Positions 56,146-64,000 of a stretch of 64,000 nt of DNA are shown here, piece after piece. A program made the position numbers and the translations under genes. Each line of letters starts with the position of its first letter. Position 1 is the first letter of the stretch. The stretch lies in NCBI RefSeq assembly GCF_003004785.1, contig NZ_PVZS01000012.1, positions 98,859-162,858 of the forward strand, given 5' to 3'. This stretch comes from Alsobacter soli. GTDB taxonomy: Bacteria > Pseudomonadota > Alphaproteobacteria > Rhizobiales > Beijerinckiaceae. The notes beneath the pieces were generated by a model that ran no database searches, was not told the DNA's origin, and saw nothing but the letters and a program-made list of their open reading frames with translations.

Positions 56146-56520
56146 ATGCTCGACGCCTCTCTTCCGCTCTCCGTCATCGGCGCGCAGTTCGCCATGCTGG
56201 AGCCCAAGGCGCAACGGGACCTGACGTTCATCTGTCTCTACAACGCGGTGGAACGCGCTCTGGCGCGCGACGCGGACCGCGTCTCCGTGACGGAATACGA
56301 CCACCTTCGCTACGCCGTTTCGACCTTCGAAGAGGGGCTGTACCGACGCACCATCCAGCAGCTCGAACTGGCCGAAGAAATCGCCGCCAAGGTCGCGAGC
56401 GGCGTGCCGTTCACGGCCGTCGGGCGCCGGAACGGTTATCGGCTCGCCATGCTGCGTCGGCGCATGGACCTCGCCCGGATGGTCGGACCCGCATCGGGAC
56501 CGGACGTCCTCGCCTGCTGA
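56146..56520 (+). CDS. Small protein of unknown function
   Basis: A 124-residue soluble, mainly helical protein I do not recognise. The N-terminal half has LEPKAQRDLTFICLYNAVERALARD, and the C-terminal half includes LYRRTIQQLELAEEIAAKV and RRNGYRLAMLRRRMDLARMVG. GC-rich third positions support coding. No DNA-binding or catalytic motif is clear. The upstream region (56060-56110) is AT-rich, unlike its surroundings. The HAD gene follows 73 bp later. Weak RBS; the start could be a later ATG. Confidence 0.65.
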   Translation: MLDASLPLSVIGAQFAMLEPKAQRDLTFICLYNAVERALARDADRVSVTEYDHLRYAVSTFEEGLYRRTIQQLELAEEIAAKVASGVPFTAVGRRNGYRLAMLRRRMDLARMVGPASGPDVLAC

Positions 56521-56593
56521 CCTTGCGCTGGACCGGACCTCGCAAACCGACTACGACCGGACCGCCGCGGGGCGGCGCGAGGCGGAGGCGGGC

Positions 56594-57295
56594 GTGGCGC
56601 TCAAAGGCATTCTTTTCGACAAGGACGGCACCCTCATCGATTTCGACGCCACCTGGGGACCGGCCGCCTATGAAGCCATGCGCGCCATGGCGGGCGCAGA
56701 CGAGGGCGCCCTGGCCCGTCTGGCGGAGCTGAACCAATACATCGTCGAAGAGCGCCGGTTCCTGCGCAGCTCTCCGCTGGTCGCGGGCTCGTCCAAGAGC
56801 TACGGCCATCTTTGGGCGCAGGCTCTCGGCCGGGAGGACGGTCCCGAGTTGCACGCCGAGATGGACGATCTGTTCCGCCACTGGGGCCTGCACTGGCTGG
56901 CGCCGATCGGCGAGCCCCTGGCCGTGCTGCAAGAGCTTGCGGCGGACGGCTATCGCCTCGGCATCGCCACCAACGACGCCGAAGCCTCGGCGCTGGCCCA
57001 GGCCGAGCGCATGGGCCTGTCGCCCCACCTCGATTTCGTCGCCGGCTACGATTCCGGTCATGGTGGAAAGCCCGAGCCCGGCATGGTTCTGGCTTTCGCC
57101 GGGGCCATCGGAGCCGCTCCCTCCGAGGTCGCCCTGGTGGGCGACAGCACCCACGATCTCCACGCGGCCCGCGCCGCCGGAGCGGTCGCGATCGCCGTCC
57201 TCTCAGGCCCGGCGCCCCGCGACGAACTGCAGCCTTTCGCCGACCACGTGGTGGAATCGATCGCGCAACTCCCCGCACTCCTGCGGGGGCTGTGA
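56594..57295 (+). CDS. HAD-family phosphatase (phosphoglycolate phosphatase-like)
   Basis: A 233-residue HAD phosphatase: motif I FDKDGTLIDFD (nucleophile Asp10, acid Asp12), motif II threonine in IATNDAEASALAQ, motif III lysine in GHGGKPEPGMVLAF and motif IV VGDSTHDLHAARAAG. The helical cap after motif I is of the Gph type, but the variant TWGPAAYEAMRAM makes the substrate unclear. GTG 56594 is used. A repeat half copy lies downstream. Confidence 0.92.
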   Translation: MALKGILFDKDGTLIDFDATWGPAAYEAMRAMAGADEGALARLAELNQYIVEERRFLRSSPLVAGSSKSYGHLWAQALGREDGPELHAEMDDLFRHWGLHWLAPIGEPLAVLQELAADGYRLGIATNDAEASALAQAERMGLSPHLDFVAGYDSGHGGKPEPGMVLAFAGAIGAAPSEVALVGDSTHDLHAARAAGAVAIAVLSGPAPRDELQPFADHVVESIAQLPALLRGL

Positions 57296-57311
57296 AGCAC
57301 ACCCCAGAGCC

Positions 57312-57348
57312 GTCTTTGCGAGGAGCGAAGCGGCGAAGCAATTTAGGG
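57312..57348. repeat. Palindromic repeat, family A, half copy
   Basis: GTCTTTGCGAGGAGCGAAGC, then GGCGAAGCAATTTAGG; only one arm. Confidence 0.6.
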
Positions 57349-57397
57349 CGGCCGGGCGCACGGATCGCCAGGCCCCCTGGGGTTCCAATCACAGGGC

Positions 57398-57871
57398 CTA
57401 AGCCGCAGCCTCGCCCGAGCCGTGCTCCGGCAACTCCCGCACCCTGTCGCGCCAAGCGACGAGCAGGTCGTCCAGCCGGGCGATGTCGTCCGCCGGCAGC
57501 TTGCCCAGCGTTTCGCCGATCAGCTGGCGCTGGAGCGCCAGCCCCTTCTCGGTCAGGGCGCGCCCCTGAGGCGTGAGGTGCAGGGCATAGCTGCGCCTGT
57601 CAGCCGGGAGCGCCCGGCGCTCCACCAGGCCCTGGGCGGTCAGGCGGTCGATCAGCCCGGAGACGTTGCCCTTGGTGACGTAGAGCCGCTCGGCGATCTC
57701 CTGCTGGCTGACGCCTTCGCGCTCGGAGAGCGTCGACAGGAGGTCGAACTGGGGGACCGACAAGCCGATGCGCTTGAATTCCTGGGTCGCGCGATTCGTG
57801 ATCCGATGGTGCAGCCGCAGGAAGCGGAACCATGTGCGCAGCACGTCTGCGCTGTCGGGAGATGCAGTCAC
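57398..57871 (-). CDS. MarR-family transcriptional regulator
   Basis: A 157-residue winged-helix regulator of the MarR family, normally a ligand-released repressor of a divergent gene. The DNA-binding helices are in SVPQFDLLSTLSEREGVSQQ (helix 2-3) and EIAERLYVTKGNVSGLIDRL (recognition helix), followed by the wing RRALPADRRSYALHLTPQG. GTG 57871 is chosen as the start of a normal-length protein. It diverges from an acyl-CoA ligase gene across 135 bp, so it probably controls that gene in response to an acyl or aromatic compound. A short inverted repeat TCTTGGATAAGA (about 57939-57950) is a possible half of its operator. Confidence 0.9.
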   Translation of the reverse strand: MTASPDSADVLRTWFRFLRLHHRITNRATQEFKRIGLSVPQFDLLSTLSEREGVSQQEIAERLYVTKGNVSGLIDRLTAQGLVERRALPADRRSYALHLTPQGRALTEKGLALQRQLIGETLGKLPADDIARLDDLLVAWRDRVRELPEHGSGEAAA

Positions 57872-58006
57872 TCCGGGACCCTGTCGCCTCGCCTCGGCCA
57901 AACTATTCACCGCCGGACGACTTCCGCAAGCGATCGTCTTGGATAAGATGAACAACCACACGCGAGCGCGGAAAACGCGCCGAATGAGGCCCATTGGGAG
58001 GGGACC

Positions 58007-59635
58007 ATGCTCGGATTGATGCAGGATTGGCCGCTTTTGATCAGCCGCGTCATCGACCACGCGGCCCGGGAGCACGGCGACCGCGAAGTCATCTCGCGCT
58101 CAATCGAAGGCCCGATCCATCGAATCACCTATCGCGAGATTCGCCAGAGGGCCCTCAAGCTGGCCCAGCGACTGAGCCGGGACGGGATCAAGCTGGGCGA
58201 CCGCGTCGCAACCCTGGCCTGGAACAGCTGGCGGCACCTGGAATGCTGGTATGGCATCACCGGGGTCGGAGCCGTCTACCACACGGTCAATCCGCGGCTG
58301 TTCGAGGACCAGATCCTCTACATCATGAACCACGCCGAGGACCGAATCCTCTTCCTCGACCTTACCTTCGTGCCCCTGGTCGAGAAGCTTGCTGATCGCC
58401 TTCCCACGGTGGGGCGCTACGTGATCCTCACCGACGCCGCCCATATGCCTCAGACCACGCTGAGGAACGCCGTCGCCTACGAGGAGTGGATCAACGAGGC
58501 CGATGGCGACTTCCGCTGGCTGGAGTTCGATGAGAACACCGCGGCAGGCATGTGCTACACCTCCGGCACGACCGGGCATCCCAAGGGCGTCGTCTACTCG
58601 CACCGCTCCAACATCCTGCACTCGATGATGTCGTTGCAGCCGGACTGCCTGAACCTGTCCTCGCGCGACACCGCCATGCCGGTGGTGCCGCTGTTCCACG
58701 CCAACGGCTGGTCCTTCGCCTTCTCAGGGCCGATGGCGGGCGCCACGATGGTCATGCCCGGCGCCAAGCTGGACGGCCCTTCGGTCTACGAGTTGCTTGA
58801 AACCATGCAGGTCACCTGCACGGCGGCGGTGCCGACCGTCTGGCTCGGCCTGCTGGCTTACCTGGAGCAGACCGGCAAGCCGCTGACCTCGTTGAAACGC
58901 GTGGTGATCGGCGGCTCGGCCTGCCCGCGCGCGATGACCGAGAAGTTCGAGCGCAACTACGGCGTCCAGGTCCTGCATGCCTGGGGCATGACGGAGATGA
59001 GCCCGCTGGGCACGGTCTGCTCGATCAAGAAGGACTACGCCGACCTGGAGGGCGACGCCCTCTACGACATCAAGATGAAGCAGGGCGTGGCGCCCTTCGC
59101 GGTCGAGATGAAGATCACGGACGACGCCGGCAACGAGTTGCCGCGCGACGGCCAGACCTTCGGCCGGCTGAAGGTGCGCGGGCCCGCCGTGAGCCGCAGC
59201 TATTTCCGCGGGGAGGGCGGCCAGATCCTGGACGAGGACGGCTGGTTCGACACCGGCGACGTCGCCACCATCGACCCGCACGGCTACATGCAGATCACCG
59301 ATCGCGCCAAGGATGTCATCAAGTCCGGCGGCGAGTGGATCTCCTCGATCGACCTTGAAAACCTGGCCGTCGGCCACCCGGACGTGGCCGAGGCCGCCGT
59401 GATCGGCATCGCCCATCCGAAGTGGGACGAGCGGCCCTTGCTGGTCATCGTGCCGAAGCCGGACGCTCAGCCCGACAAGGAAAAGATCCTCGCCTTCATG
59501 CAGGGCAGGATCGCGAAGTGGTGGATGCCTGACGACGTGGTCTTCGTGCCCGAGATCCCGCACACGGCCACCGGCAAGATCCAGAAAATGGCGCTGCGCG
59601 ACCGGTTCAAGGACTACCGCTTTCCCGGCGTATGA
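58007..59635 (+). CDS. Acyl-CoA ligase (AMP-binding; medium/long-chain or DmdB-like)
   Basis: A 542-residue adenylate-forming ligase that activates a carboxylic acid to its CoA thioester. The adenylation motif is [17 protein letters not shown], then [53 protein letters not shown] and the C-terminal lysine region [15 protein letters not shown]. It resembles long-chain fatty-acid ligases and the 3-(methylthio)propionate ligase DmdB; which acid is used cannot be told by eye. ATG 58007 ([15 protein letters not shown]) with GGGAGGG upstream. The divergent MarR gene suggests substrate-induced control. Confidence 0.94.
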   Translation: MLGLMQDWPLLISRVIDHAAREHGDREVISRSIEGPIHRITYREIRQRALKLAQRLSRDGIKLGDRVATLAWNSWRHLECWYGITGVGAVYHTVNPRLFEDQILYIMNHAEDRILFLDLTFVPLVEKLADRLPTVGRYVILTDAAHMPQTTLRNAVAYEEWINEADGDFRWLEFDENTAAGMCYTSGTTGHPKGVVYSHRSNILHSMMSLQPDCLNLSSRDTAMPVVPLFHANGWSFAFSGPMAGATMVMPGAKLDGPSVYELLETMQVTCTAAVPTVWLGLLAYLEQTGKPLTSLKRVVIGGSACPRAMTEKFERNYGVQVLHAWGMTEMSPLGTVCSIKKDYADLEGDALYDIKMKQGVAPFAVEMKITDDAGNELPRDGQTFGRLKVRGPAVSRSYFRGEGGQILDEDGWFDTGDVATIDPHGYMQITDRAKDVIKSGGEWISSIDLENLAVGHPDVAEAAVIGIAHPKWDERPLLVIVPKPDAQPDKEKILAFMQGRIAKWWMPDDVVFVPEIPHTATGKIQKMALRDRFKDYRFPGV

Positions 59636-59735
59636 CCGCAACCCAAGCGCACCTGCGCCGTTGAGGCGAGCCTCTCTCGGCGTCCGGCCCCGCTTCGCCG
59701 TGGCCGGACGCATTCGAACCTTGTAACCTCCCTGC

Positions 59736-60515
59736 ATGCGTCGTCTCGTCGTTGATCTCCCACTATCCCGCGCCGCCCTGTGGAGCGGGAGGCTCGCCAT
59801 GTTCGCGCTCGCGGTCATCCTGCTCGGGGTGGCCTTGGGGCGCACGGAACGGATCGAGATTCCGGCGGCCGTGGTGGTGCTGGGCGCCGGGCTCGTCGTC
59901 GCCATCACGGCGGTGCTGCTCGCCGTCGCCGCGTTCTTCGTGATCTGGGGTGACGGCCGCCCGGGCTTTGGCAAGGCCCTGGGCGGCATGTTGGTCGCCG
60001 GCGCCATCGTGGCCCTGCCTGCCTGGATGAGCATCGAGGCGGTGCGGCTGCCGCGCCTTTCCGACGTGACCACCGACATCAACGATCCGCCAGCCTTCTC
60101 GCGGTCCCGCAAGGCGCTGGAAATGCGCGGGGGACGCGTGCCGGCCGACCCGCCTGCGGAGAGCCGGGCCGTGCAGAAGGCGGCCTACCCGGGCGTGACC
60201 CCGCTCACCCTCGAGGTGACGCCCCAGGAAGCTTACCAACTGGCCCTCAAGGCCGCCCAGCAGCGTGGCTGGACGATCATCGAAAGCACGGCCCCCGGGG
60301 GTCGTACGGGCGTGGGGCGGATCGAGGCGGTCGACCACTCGTTGGTGATGCGCTTTCCCCTGGACGTGACCGTGCGCCTGCGGCCGCTGGCCGCTGGCGT
60401 GCGGGTGGACATGCGGTCGTCGTCGCGCGTGGGCCAGCACGATCTCGGCGCCAACGCGCGCCGAATCCAGACCTTCTTCGCCGCTTTGCAGGAGCTGGTG
60501 GACAACCGGGAGTAA
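59736..60515 (+). CDS. DUF1499 membrane protein
   Basis: A 259-residue protein with three N-terminal membrane helices (about 18-34, 44-68, 80-98) and a C-terminal DUF1499 domain (about 105-258: LSDVTTDINDPPAFS, YPGVTPLTLEVTPQEAYQLA, VDMRSSSRVGQHDLGANARRI). DUF1499 proteins are widespread and of unknown function. ATG 59736 is used. It follows the ligase by 100 bp on the same strand. Confidence 0.88.
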   Translation: MRRLVVDLPLSRAALWSGRLAMFALAVILLGVALGRTERIEIPAAVVVLGAGLVVAITAVLLAVAAFFVIWGDGRPGFGKALGGMLVAGAIVALPAWMSIEAVRLPRLSDVTTDINDPPAFSRSRKALEMRGGRVPADPPAESRAVQKAAYPGVTPLTLEVTPQEAYQLALKAAQQRGWTIIESTAPGGRTGVGRIEAVDHSLVMRFPLDVTVRLRPLAAGVRVDMRSSSRVGQHDLGANARRIQTFFAALQELVDNRE

Positions 60516-60898
60516 CGCCTGGTCAGCCTTCTCCCTGCAAAGAGCGCAGCGACGAAGCGATCCAGAAGCAACGCCAGTAAGTCCCGTCATGGACCTCAAT
60601 GGCGCACAGACCCCTCGGATGGCTTCGGGGCCCTGCGGGCTCCTCGCAAGGAGGGATGCCGGAGAACTCCCCTACCTCTTTATGAGATCTCGGCCTGTGG
60701 CCAGCTTCGCCTCAGCATGACGGCTCGGCTGTCGTCCAACGAGGATATTGGAGCCGAACGCTGCCAGGGGCGAATGCGGCTCCGGGGCGGGCCGACCGCC
60801 AGCGCCCGGCGGTCAGGCCCGGGGGAGGCGAGCGGCCAGGGGCCGGGATTGTGTTTGGCGCCCGGCCTCTGGCGCTCGTCCTTGCGCCGACGAAAACG
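60516..60898. other. Intergenic region with a decayed repeat
   Basis: 383 bp without a supportable gene. About 60533-60655 is a badly diverged family A palindrome (GCAAAGAGCGCAGCGACGAA ... CTCCTCGCAAGG). The remainder (60660-60898) is GC-rich with no clear reading frame; short frames there lack ribosome-binding sites and family matches. Confidence 0.6.
60533..60655. repeat. Palindromic repeat, family A, decayed copy
   Basis: One arm is CAAAGAGCGCAGCGACGAAG, the opposite arm GGGCTCCTCGCAAGGA; many changes between. Confidence 0.5.
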
Positions 60899-61120
60899 TC
60901 AGGAATGCGGTTTCCGCCCTATGCGGGCCTCTTCCTTGTCGATCCCGCCATAGGCGTTGGTGTCGTTCTCCACGTCCCCTTCGATCGTGTTCTCGCCGAG
61001 GCTGTCTTCGAGATCCTCGTCGCTGGCCTGGGCCATGGTAGCGCCTTTGCTGGCGCCGATCACGATGGTGCCTTTCAGGTCCGCGTCAGTCGGTTCGTTG
61101 GTCTTCGGGTGCTTCGACAT
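60899..61120 (-). CDS. Small acidic protein of unknown function
   Basis: A 73-residue acidic protein (many Asp, Glu, Asn): MSKHPKTNEPTDADLKGT then IVIGASKGATMAQASDEDLE and a C-terminus with NDTNAYGGIDKEEARIG. It looks intrinsically disordered and resembles small stress-linked or plasmid-borne hypothetical proteins of this order, but I cannot name it. ATG 61120 is preceded by GAGAGGACC; an upstream ATG (61153) is also in frame. Confidence 0.7.
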   Translation of the reverse strand: MSKHPKTNEPTDADLKGTIVIGASKGATMAQASDEDLEDSLGENTIEGDVENDTNAYGGIDKEEARIGRKPHS

Positions 61121-61180
61121 GAGGTCCTCTCGGCAAAGAGTGGCCTCGCTCAAATCCGCTCGGCGGGACTTGTTCCGAAA

Positions 61181-62092
61181 TCAGGGCAGCCAGTACCGGC
61201 CCGCGAGGCTCGGGGCGCCTTCCGTCGCGACCGCTCCTCGACGCACCAGGTCCTCAAGGTGCGCGAAGACTGAAAGGGCCGCCGCGCCGTGCAGGGCGGG
61301 CTGGAGGCCCTCGTAAAGCTTGGGAACAATGGCCGAGATGAGCCCGTCTCCCGCCGCCACGCGGTCCAGGATGGAAGCCTCGCGTTGACGCCGGTGGTGG
61401 ATCAGCGCCCGCACGAACCGGGCCGGGTTGGTCACCGGGCCGCCGTGTCCCGGCCAGTACACCCGGTCGTCACGCCCCTGCAGCTTCGCCAAAGAGGCCA
61501 TGTAGTCACCCATGGAGCCGTCAGGCGGCGCCACGATCGTGGTGGACCAGGCCATGACATGGTCGCCGGAGAACAGGGCGCGCTCTTCCTCCAGCGCGAA
61601 GGCAAGGTGGTTGGCGGTGTGGCCGGGAGTTTCAAGGGCCGCCAACGTCCAGCCGTCGCCCTCGACCCGGTCTCCCTCGCCGAGAATTCGGTCCGGCTCA
61701 TAGACCCGGTCGGCGCTGGCGTCGAGCCGCTTGGCTTCTCCCGCGGCGAGCGGGCGCGAGGCCCGATGCGGGGCGCAGCCGACCACCGGGGCTCCCGTCG
61801 CCTCCTGCACGGCACGGGCCGCCGGGGAGTGGTCCCGATGCGTGTGCGTGATCACGATCTGCTTGACCCGCTCCCCCTCGAGGGCCCGCAGGAGGGCGGC
61901 CACGTGGGCCGGTTCATCGGGGCCCGGATCGATCACCGCGACCTCGCCGCGGCCGACCACATAGGTGCAGGTGCCCGTGAAGGTGAAGGGCCCGGCGTTG
62001 CCCGCCACCATCCGGCGCACGAGGGGGCTGATGTCCTGAAGGTCGCCCGCGGGGGCGTCGAAGCTGCGCTCGAAGGGGATGTCGTCGGCCAT
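61181..62092 (-). CDS. Metallo-beta-lactamase fold hydrolase (LACTB2/glyoxalase II-like)
   Basis: A 303-residue MBL-fold hydrolase: THTHRDHSPAARAV carries the His-x-His-x-Asp-His metal site, TPGHTANHLAF, SGDHVMAWST and YWPGHGGPV supply the remaining metal ligands (His and Asp). A C-terminal helical winged domain (about 220-300, RQREASILDRVAAGD..., LSVFAHLEDLVRRGA) is typical of LACTB2-type members, which are ribonucleases or thiol-ester hydrolases. ATG 62092 is used. It diverges from bioY, 175 bp away. Confidence 0.93.
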   Translation of the reverse strand: MADDIPFERSFDAPAGDLQDISPLVRRMVAGNAGPFTFTGTCTYVVGRGEVAVIDPGPDEPAHVAALLRALEGERVKQIVITHTHRDHSPAARAVQEATGAPVVGCAPHRASRPLAAGEAKRLDASADRVYEPDRILGEGDRVEGDGWTLAALETPGHTANHLAFALEEERALFSGDHVMAWSTTIVAPPDGSMGDYMASLAKLQGRDDRVYWPGHGGPVTNPARFVRALIHHRRQREASILDRVAAGDGLISAIVPKLYEGLQPALHGAAALSVFAHLEDLVRRGAVATEGAPSLAGRYWLP

Positions 62093-62267
62093 TCCGGAGG
62101 ATCTGCCTGTTGCTGTGGAGCAAGCCCGTGCGGGCCATCTTTGGTCTGAGGCTTGGCGGTCTTGTGGCCTCCCGCGCGAGACCCTATAGGTCGAAGGGAA
62201 CGATCGAAAGGGGAGGGGCTGAGTCCTCTCCGCGAGAATTCCCCAAGACCGACCCGACGAGGACCTG

Positions 62268-62867
62268 ATGGCCGCCCAGTCGCTTCCCACCACGCTCGCC
62301 TCCGCCTTCTGGCCCGCCCGGGCCGACGCCGCCGGCTTCGCCCGCTCGGTGTTCCTGGCGCTCGTCGGAACGGCGCTCCTGACGCTGTCGGCCAAGATTA
62401 AGGTGCCCTTCTACCCGGTGCCGATGACCATGCAGACGCTGGTCGTCCTGGTGCTCGGCGCCGCCTACGGCTCGCGCCTTGCCGCCGCCACCGTGGTCGC
62501 CTATCTGCTCGAGGGCGCGCTGGGCCTGCCGGTCTTCGCCGACACCCCCGAGCGCGGCGTCGGCCTCGCCTACATGATGGGCCCGACGGGCGGCTACCTG
62601 CTCGGCTTCATCGCCGGCGCCTGGCTGGTCGGCTACCTGGCCGAGCGCGGCTTCGGCCGCTCGCTGGTCGGCATGGGCGTCGCCATGACCCTCGGCCACG
62701 CCGCGATCTTCGCCTTCGGCTTCGGCTGGCTGGCGATGGCCACAAGCGCCCATGTCGCATGGACGGCTGGCGTCGTCCCCTTCTTCGCAGCCACGGCGCT
62801 CAAGACGGCCCTCGGCACCGCCCTGGTGCCGGCCCTCTGGACCTTCGCGGACAAGCGCCGCGGCTGA
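62268..62867 (+). CDS. bioY: Biotin transporter BioY
   Basis: The substrate-binding (S) component of the energy-coupling factor biotin transporter. The 199-residue membrane protein has about six helices and the family signatures AKIKVPFYPVPMTMQTLVVL, LEGALGLPVFAD and GPTGGYLLGFIAGAWLVG. ATG 62268 is chosen with CGAGGACC upstream. BioM/BioN are not adjacent, and BioY can transport alone. No biotin-linked operator was seen upstream. A terminator and a repeat follow. Confidence 0.95.
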   Translation: MAAQSLPTTLASAFWPARADAAGFARSVFLALVGTALLTLSAKIKVPFYPVPMTMQTLVVLVLGAAYGSRLAAATVVAYLLEGALGLPVFADTPERGVGLAYMMGPTGGYLLGFIAGAWLVGYLAERGFGRSLVGMGVAMTLGHAAIFAFGFGWLAMATSAHVAWTAGVVPFFAATALKTALGTALVPALWTFADKRRG

Positions 62868-62891
62868 GCCACCTCCGATCCAGCCTTGCAG

Positions 62892-62917
62892 AAACGGCGC
62901 CCTCGGGCGCCGTTTTT
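62892..62917 (+). terminator. Terminator of bioY
   Basis: An 11-base inverted repeat (AAACGGCGCCC / GGGCGCCGTTT) followed by TT and a T-rich stretch, 24 bp after the bioY stop. A strong intrinsic terminator. Confidence 0.9.
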
Positions 62918-62926
62918 CGTTTCTCC

Positions 62927-63009
62927 GTCATTGCGAGCGCAGCGAAGCAATCCAGGGGGGGCGGCGCTTTACGGCCTGGATCGCCGTCGCTGTACTTCCT
63001 CGCAAAGAC
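62927..63009. repeat. Palindromic repeat, family A, full copy
   Basis: Left arm GTCATTGCGAGCGCAGCGAA, right arm ending TTCCTCGCAAAGAC. It directly follows the bioY terminator, between convergent genes. Confidence 0.75.
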
Positions 63010-63029
63010 AACGAGCCAGTTGCGACAGC

Positions 63030-63791
63030 TCAGGCTGCCGCCCCGTACTGTTTCCAGAAGAACACGATGGTCAGGGCCACCCCCAGGCTGAGCACGGCCA
63101 TCTTGACCACCTTGGGGCTGACCTTCTTGGCCCCCTTGGCCCCCAGCACGCCCCCGACAATCCCCGCCGCCATCATGGCGAGCGTCTCCGGCCAGTGGAC
63201 GATGCCCGCTCCCGCGAAGGCCACCACGGCCGCGCCGTTCATAAGCGTGGCCAGCAGGATCTTGAGCCCGTTCATGGCGTGGATGTCGCGGAGCCCGAAC
63301 AGGGTGAGCGCCGCCAGCATCAGGAAGCCGATGCCGCCGCCGAAGTAGCCCCCATAGATCGAGATCAGGAATTGGACGACAAGCACGGCCGTGGGCCCCA
63401 GCGAGTAGCGCTTCAGCGCCGCGGGCCCCGCGAAGTTGCCCCAGCCGAACACCAGCGTGGCGAACAGCATCAGGAACGGCACCAGTTTCGCGAACGCCTC
63501 GTTGGAGGTGAACAGCAACAGCAGCGCGCCCAGCAGCCCGCCGACGAGGCTCACCCCCACGAAGGCCGGCACGTTGACCTGCGTGATGGAGGCGATATCG
63601 CGCCGGTAGGTCCACGCGCTCGCGCCCTGGCCGGGGAACAGCGCGACCGTCGAGGACGCGTTGGCGGCCAGCGGCGGCACGCCGGCGAGCACCAGCGCCG
63701 GAAACGTAAGAAACGCGCCGCCGCCCGCGACGGCGTTGACCACGCCCGCCGCAAAGGCCGCGAGCATCAGGAGGGCGAAGGAGAGCAGCAT
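63030..63791 (-). CDS. TauE/SafE family membrane permease
   Basis: A 253-residue, eight-helix membrane protein of the TauE/SafE (UPF0721) family, linked to export of sulfite, sulfoacetate or other small anions. GVVNAVAGGGAFLTFPALVL and its internal repeat GGYFGGGIGFLMLAALTLFG are the two signature segments. Which anion is moved is unknown. ATG 63791 is chosen (MLLSFALLML); the frame continues upstream into a repeat. Confidence 0.93.
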   Translation of the reverse strand: MLLSFALLMLAAFAAGVVNAVAGGGAFLTFPALVLAGVPPLAANASSTVALFPGQGASAWTYRRDIASITQVNVPAFVGVSLVGGLLGALLLLFTSNEAFAKLVPFLMLFATLVFGWGNFAGPAALKRYSLGPTAVLVVQFLISIYGGYFGGGIGFLMLAALTLFGLRDIHAMNGLKILLATLMNGAAVVAFAGAGIVHWPETLAMMAAGIVGGVLGAKGAKKVSPKVVKMAVLSLGVALTIVFFWKQYGAAA

Positions 63792-63823
63792 GGCAGTCAG
63801 GCCGTGTGGGGGCGAAAGGGCCG

Positions 63824-63901
63824 GTCCTTGCGAGGAGCGAAGCGACGAAGCAACCCAGAGGCTTGCGGGCCCTTGGATTGCTTCGCTGCGCTCGCAATGA
63901 C
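63824..63901. repeat. Palindromic repeat, family A, full copy
   Basis: Left arm GTCCTTGCGAGGAGCGAAGC, right arm CTGCGCTCGCAATGAC. It lies 5' of the permease gene and 3' of the next gene on the same strand. Confidence 0.88.
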
Positions 63902-63903
63902 GG

Positions 63904-63936
63904 AAAAACAAAAAGGCCGGGACTTTCGTCCCGGCC
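63904..63936 (-). terminator. Intrinsic terminator of the gene at the window's end
   Basis: A 9-bp perfect stem (GGCCGGGAC / GTCCCGGCC) with a 4-base loop; on the minus strand it is followed by TTTTTGTTTTT. It lies 18 bp after the stop of the last gene. Confidence 0.92.
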
Positions 63937-63954
63937 AGGTGGAGTGGAGGTCGA

Positions 63955-64000
63955 TTACTCGGCGGCCATCCGTGGCGCGCCGGTCGCCCCCGAGGCGGCG
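63955..64000 (-). CDS. C-terminus of an unidentified gene; runs off the window
   Basis: Only the last 14 codons and a TAA are present (AASGATGAPRMAAE). The frame is supported by the strong terminator immediately after the stop. Nothing can be said about function. Confidence 0.6.
   Translation of the reverse strand, partial: AASGATGAPRMAAE

Noticed and set aside
60717..61273. Several short plus-strand frames near 61 kb
   Set aside because: They overlap a decayed repeat or lie antisense to the acidic protein and MBL genes; no supporting signal.

Overview
The window is high-GC, gene-dense chromosomal DNA from an alphaproteobacterium, most likely of the order Hyphomicrobiales (Rhizobiales). I see a CcrM-type GANTC methyltransferase next to mutY and smc, an aa3 cytochrome oxidase cluster in the order coxB-coxA-ctaB-(small membrane protein)-ctaG-coxC-surf1, an F0-only atp operon (atpI-B-E-F'-F) separate from F1, an IalB-family protein, ETF-ubiquinone oxidoreductase, MEP-pathway genes (ispH, ispE) with a long-chain prenyl synthase, and GAAC-N7-GAAC SOS boxes of the alphaproteobacterial type. 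I cannot name the genus. No tRNA, rRNA, CRISPR array, prophage or intact insertion sequence was recognised.

Layout. 1-8.2 kb: the 5' part of ispH, a BenE-family transporter, a fluoroacetate-dehalogenase-like hydrolase with its full catalytic set, purD, xseA, a 1-Cys peroxiredoxin, an ScsB/DsbD N-domain protein and yqgE. 8.2-8.7 kb: a small toxin-antitoxin pair whose ParE/RelE-like toxin is frameshifted. 8.7-15 kb: a membrane GGDEF/EAL protein with a degenerate GGDEF motif, a GNAT acetyltransferase, an M16 peptidase and thrC. 15-21.5 kb: surf1 and the cytochrome c oxidase structural and assembly genes, with a FixK/FNR-like site upstream. 21.8-28.1 kb: ialB, a lipoprotein, then the glycine cleavage operon gcvT-gcvH-gcvPA-gcvPB behind a tandem glycine riboswitch. 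28.4-36.4 kb: a zinc metallopeptidase, a short glycosyltransferase-like gene diverging from a PA0069-family radical SAM gene across two SOS boxes, a VOC protein, rnhB, ccrM, mutY, a DciA-like gene and a DsbA-like thioredoxin. 36.5-43 kb: smc and the F0 ATP synthase operon. 43-51 kb: a family-4-like uracil-DNA glycosylase, ETF-QO, a TPR protein, ispE, a polyprenyl synthase, a DUF2007 protein and a TrmN6-like methyltransferase. 51-56 kb: two small secreted proteins, glyQ, an isochorismatase-fold hydrolase and glyS. 56-64 kb: an unrecognised small gene, a HAD phosphatase, a MarR regulator divergent from an acyl-CoA ligase, a DUF1499 protein, an MBL hydrolase, bioY and a TauE/SafE permease.

A striking overall feature is a family of palindromic repeats of about 80-110 bp. 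The arms begin GTCATTGCGAGGAGCG and the element ends with the inverted complement. Full and half copies lie at the 3' ends of many genes, one supplies the stop codon of the benE-like gene, and a related 75-bp palindrome sits in frame inside glyS, adding exactly 25 codons.

Functionally the window is mostly core metabolism: respiration (oxidase, F0, ETF-QO), one-carbon metabolism (gcv, purD), isoprenoid and quinone precursors (ispH, ispE, prenyl synthase), translation (glyQ/glyS) and DNA maintenance (xseA, mutY, UDG, ccrM, smc, rnhB). The accessory elements are the dehalogenase-like hydrolase, the decayed toxin-antitoxin pair and a few lineage-specific small proteins.
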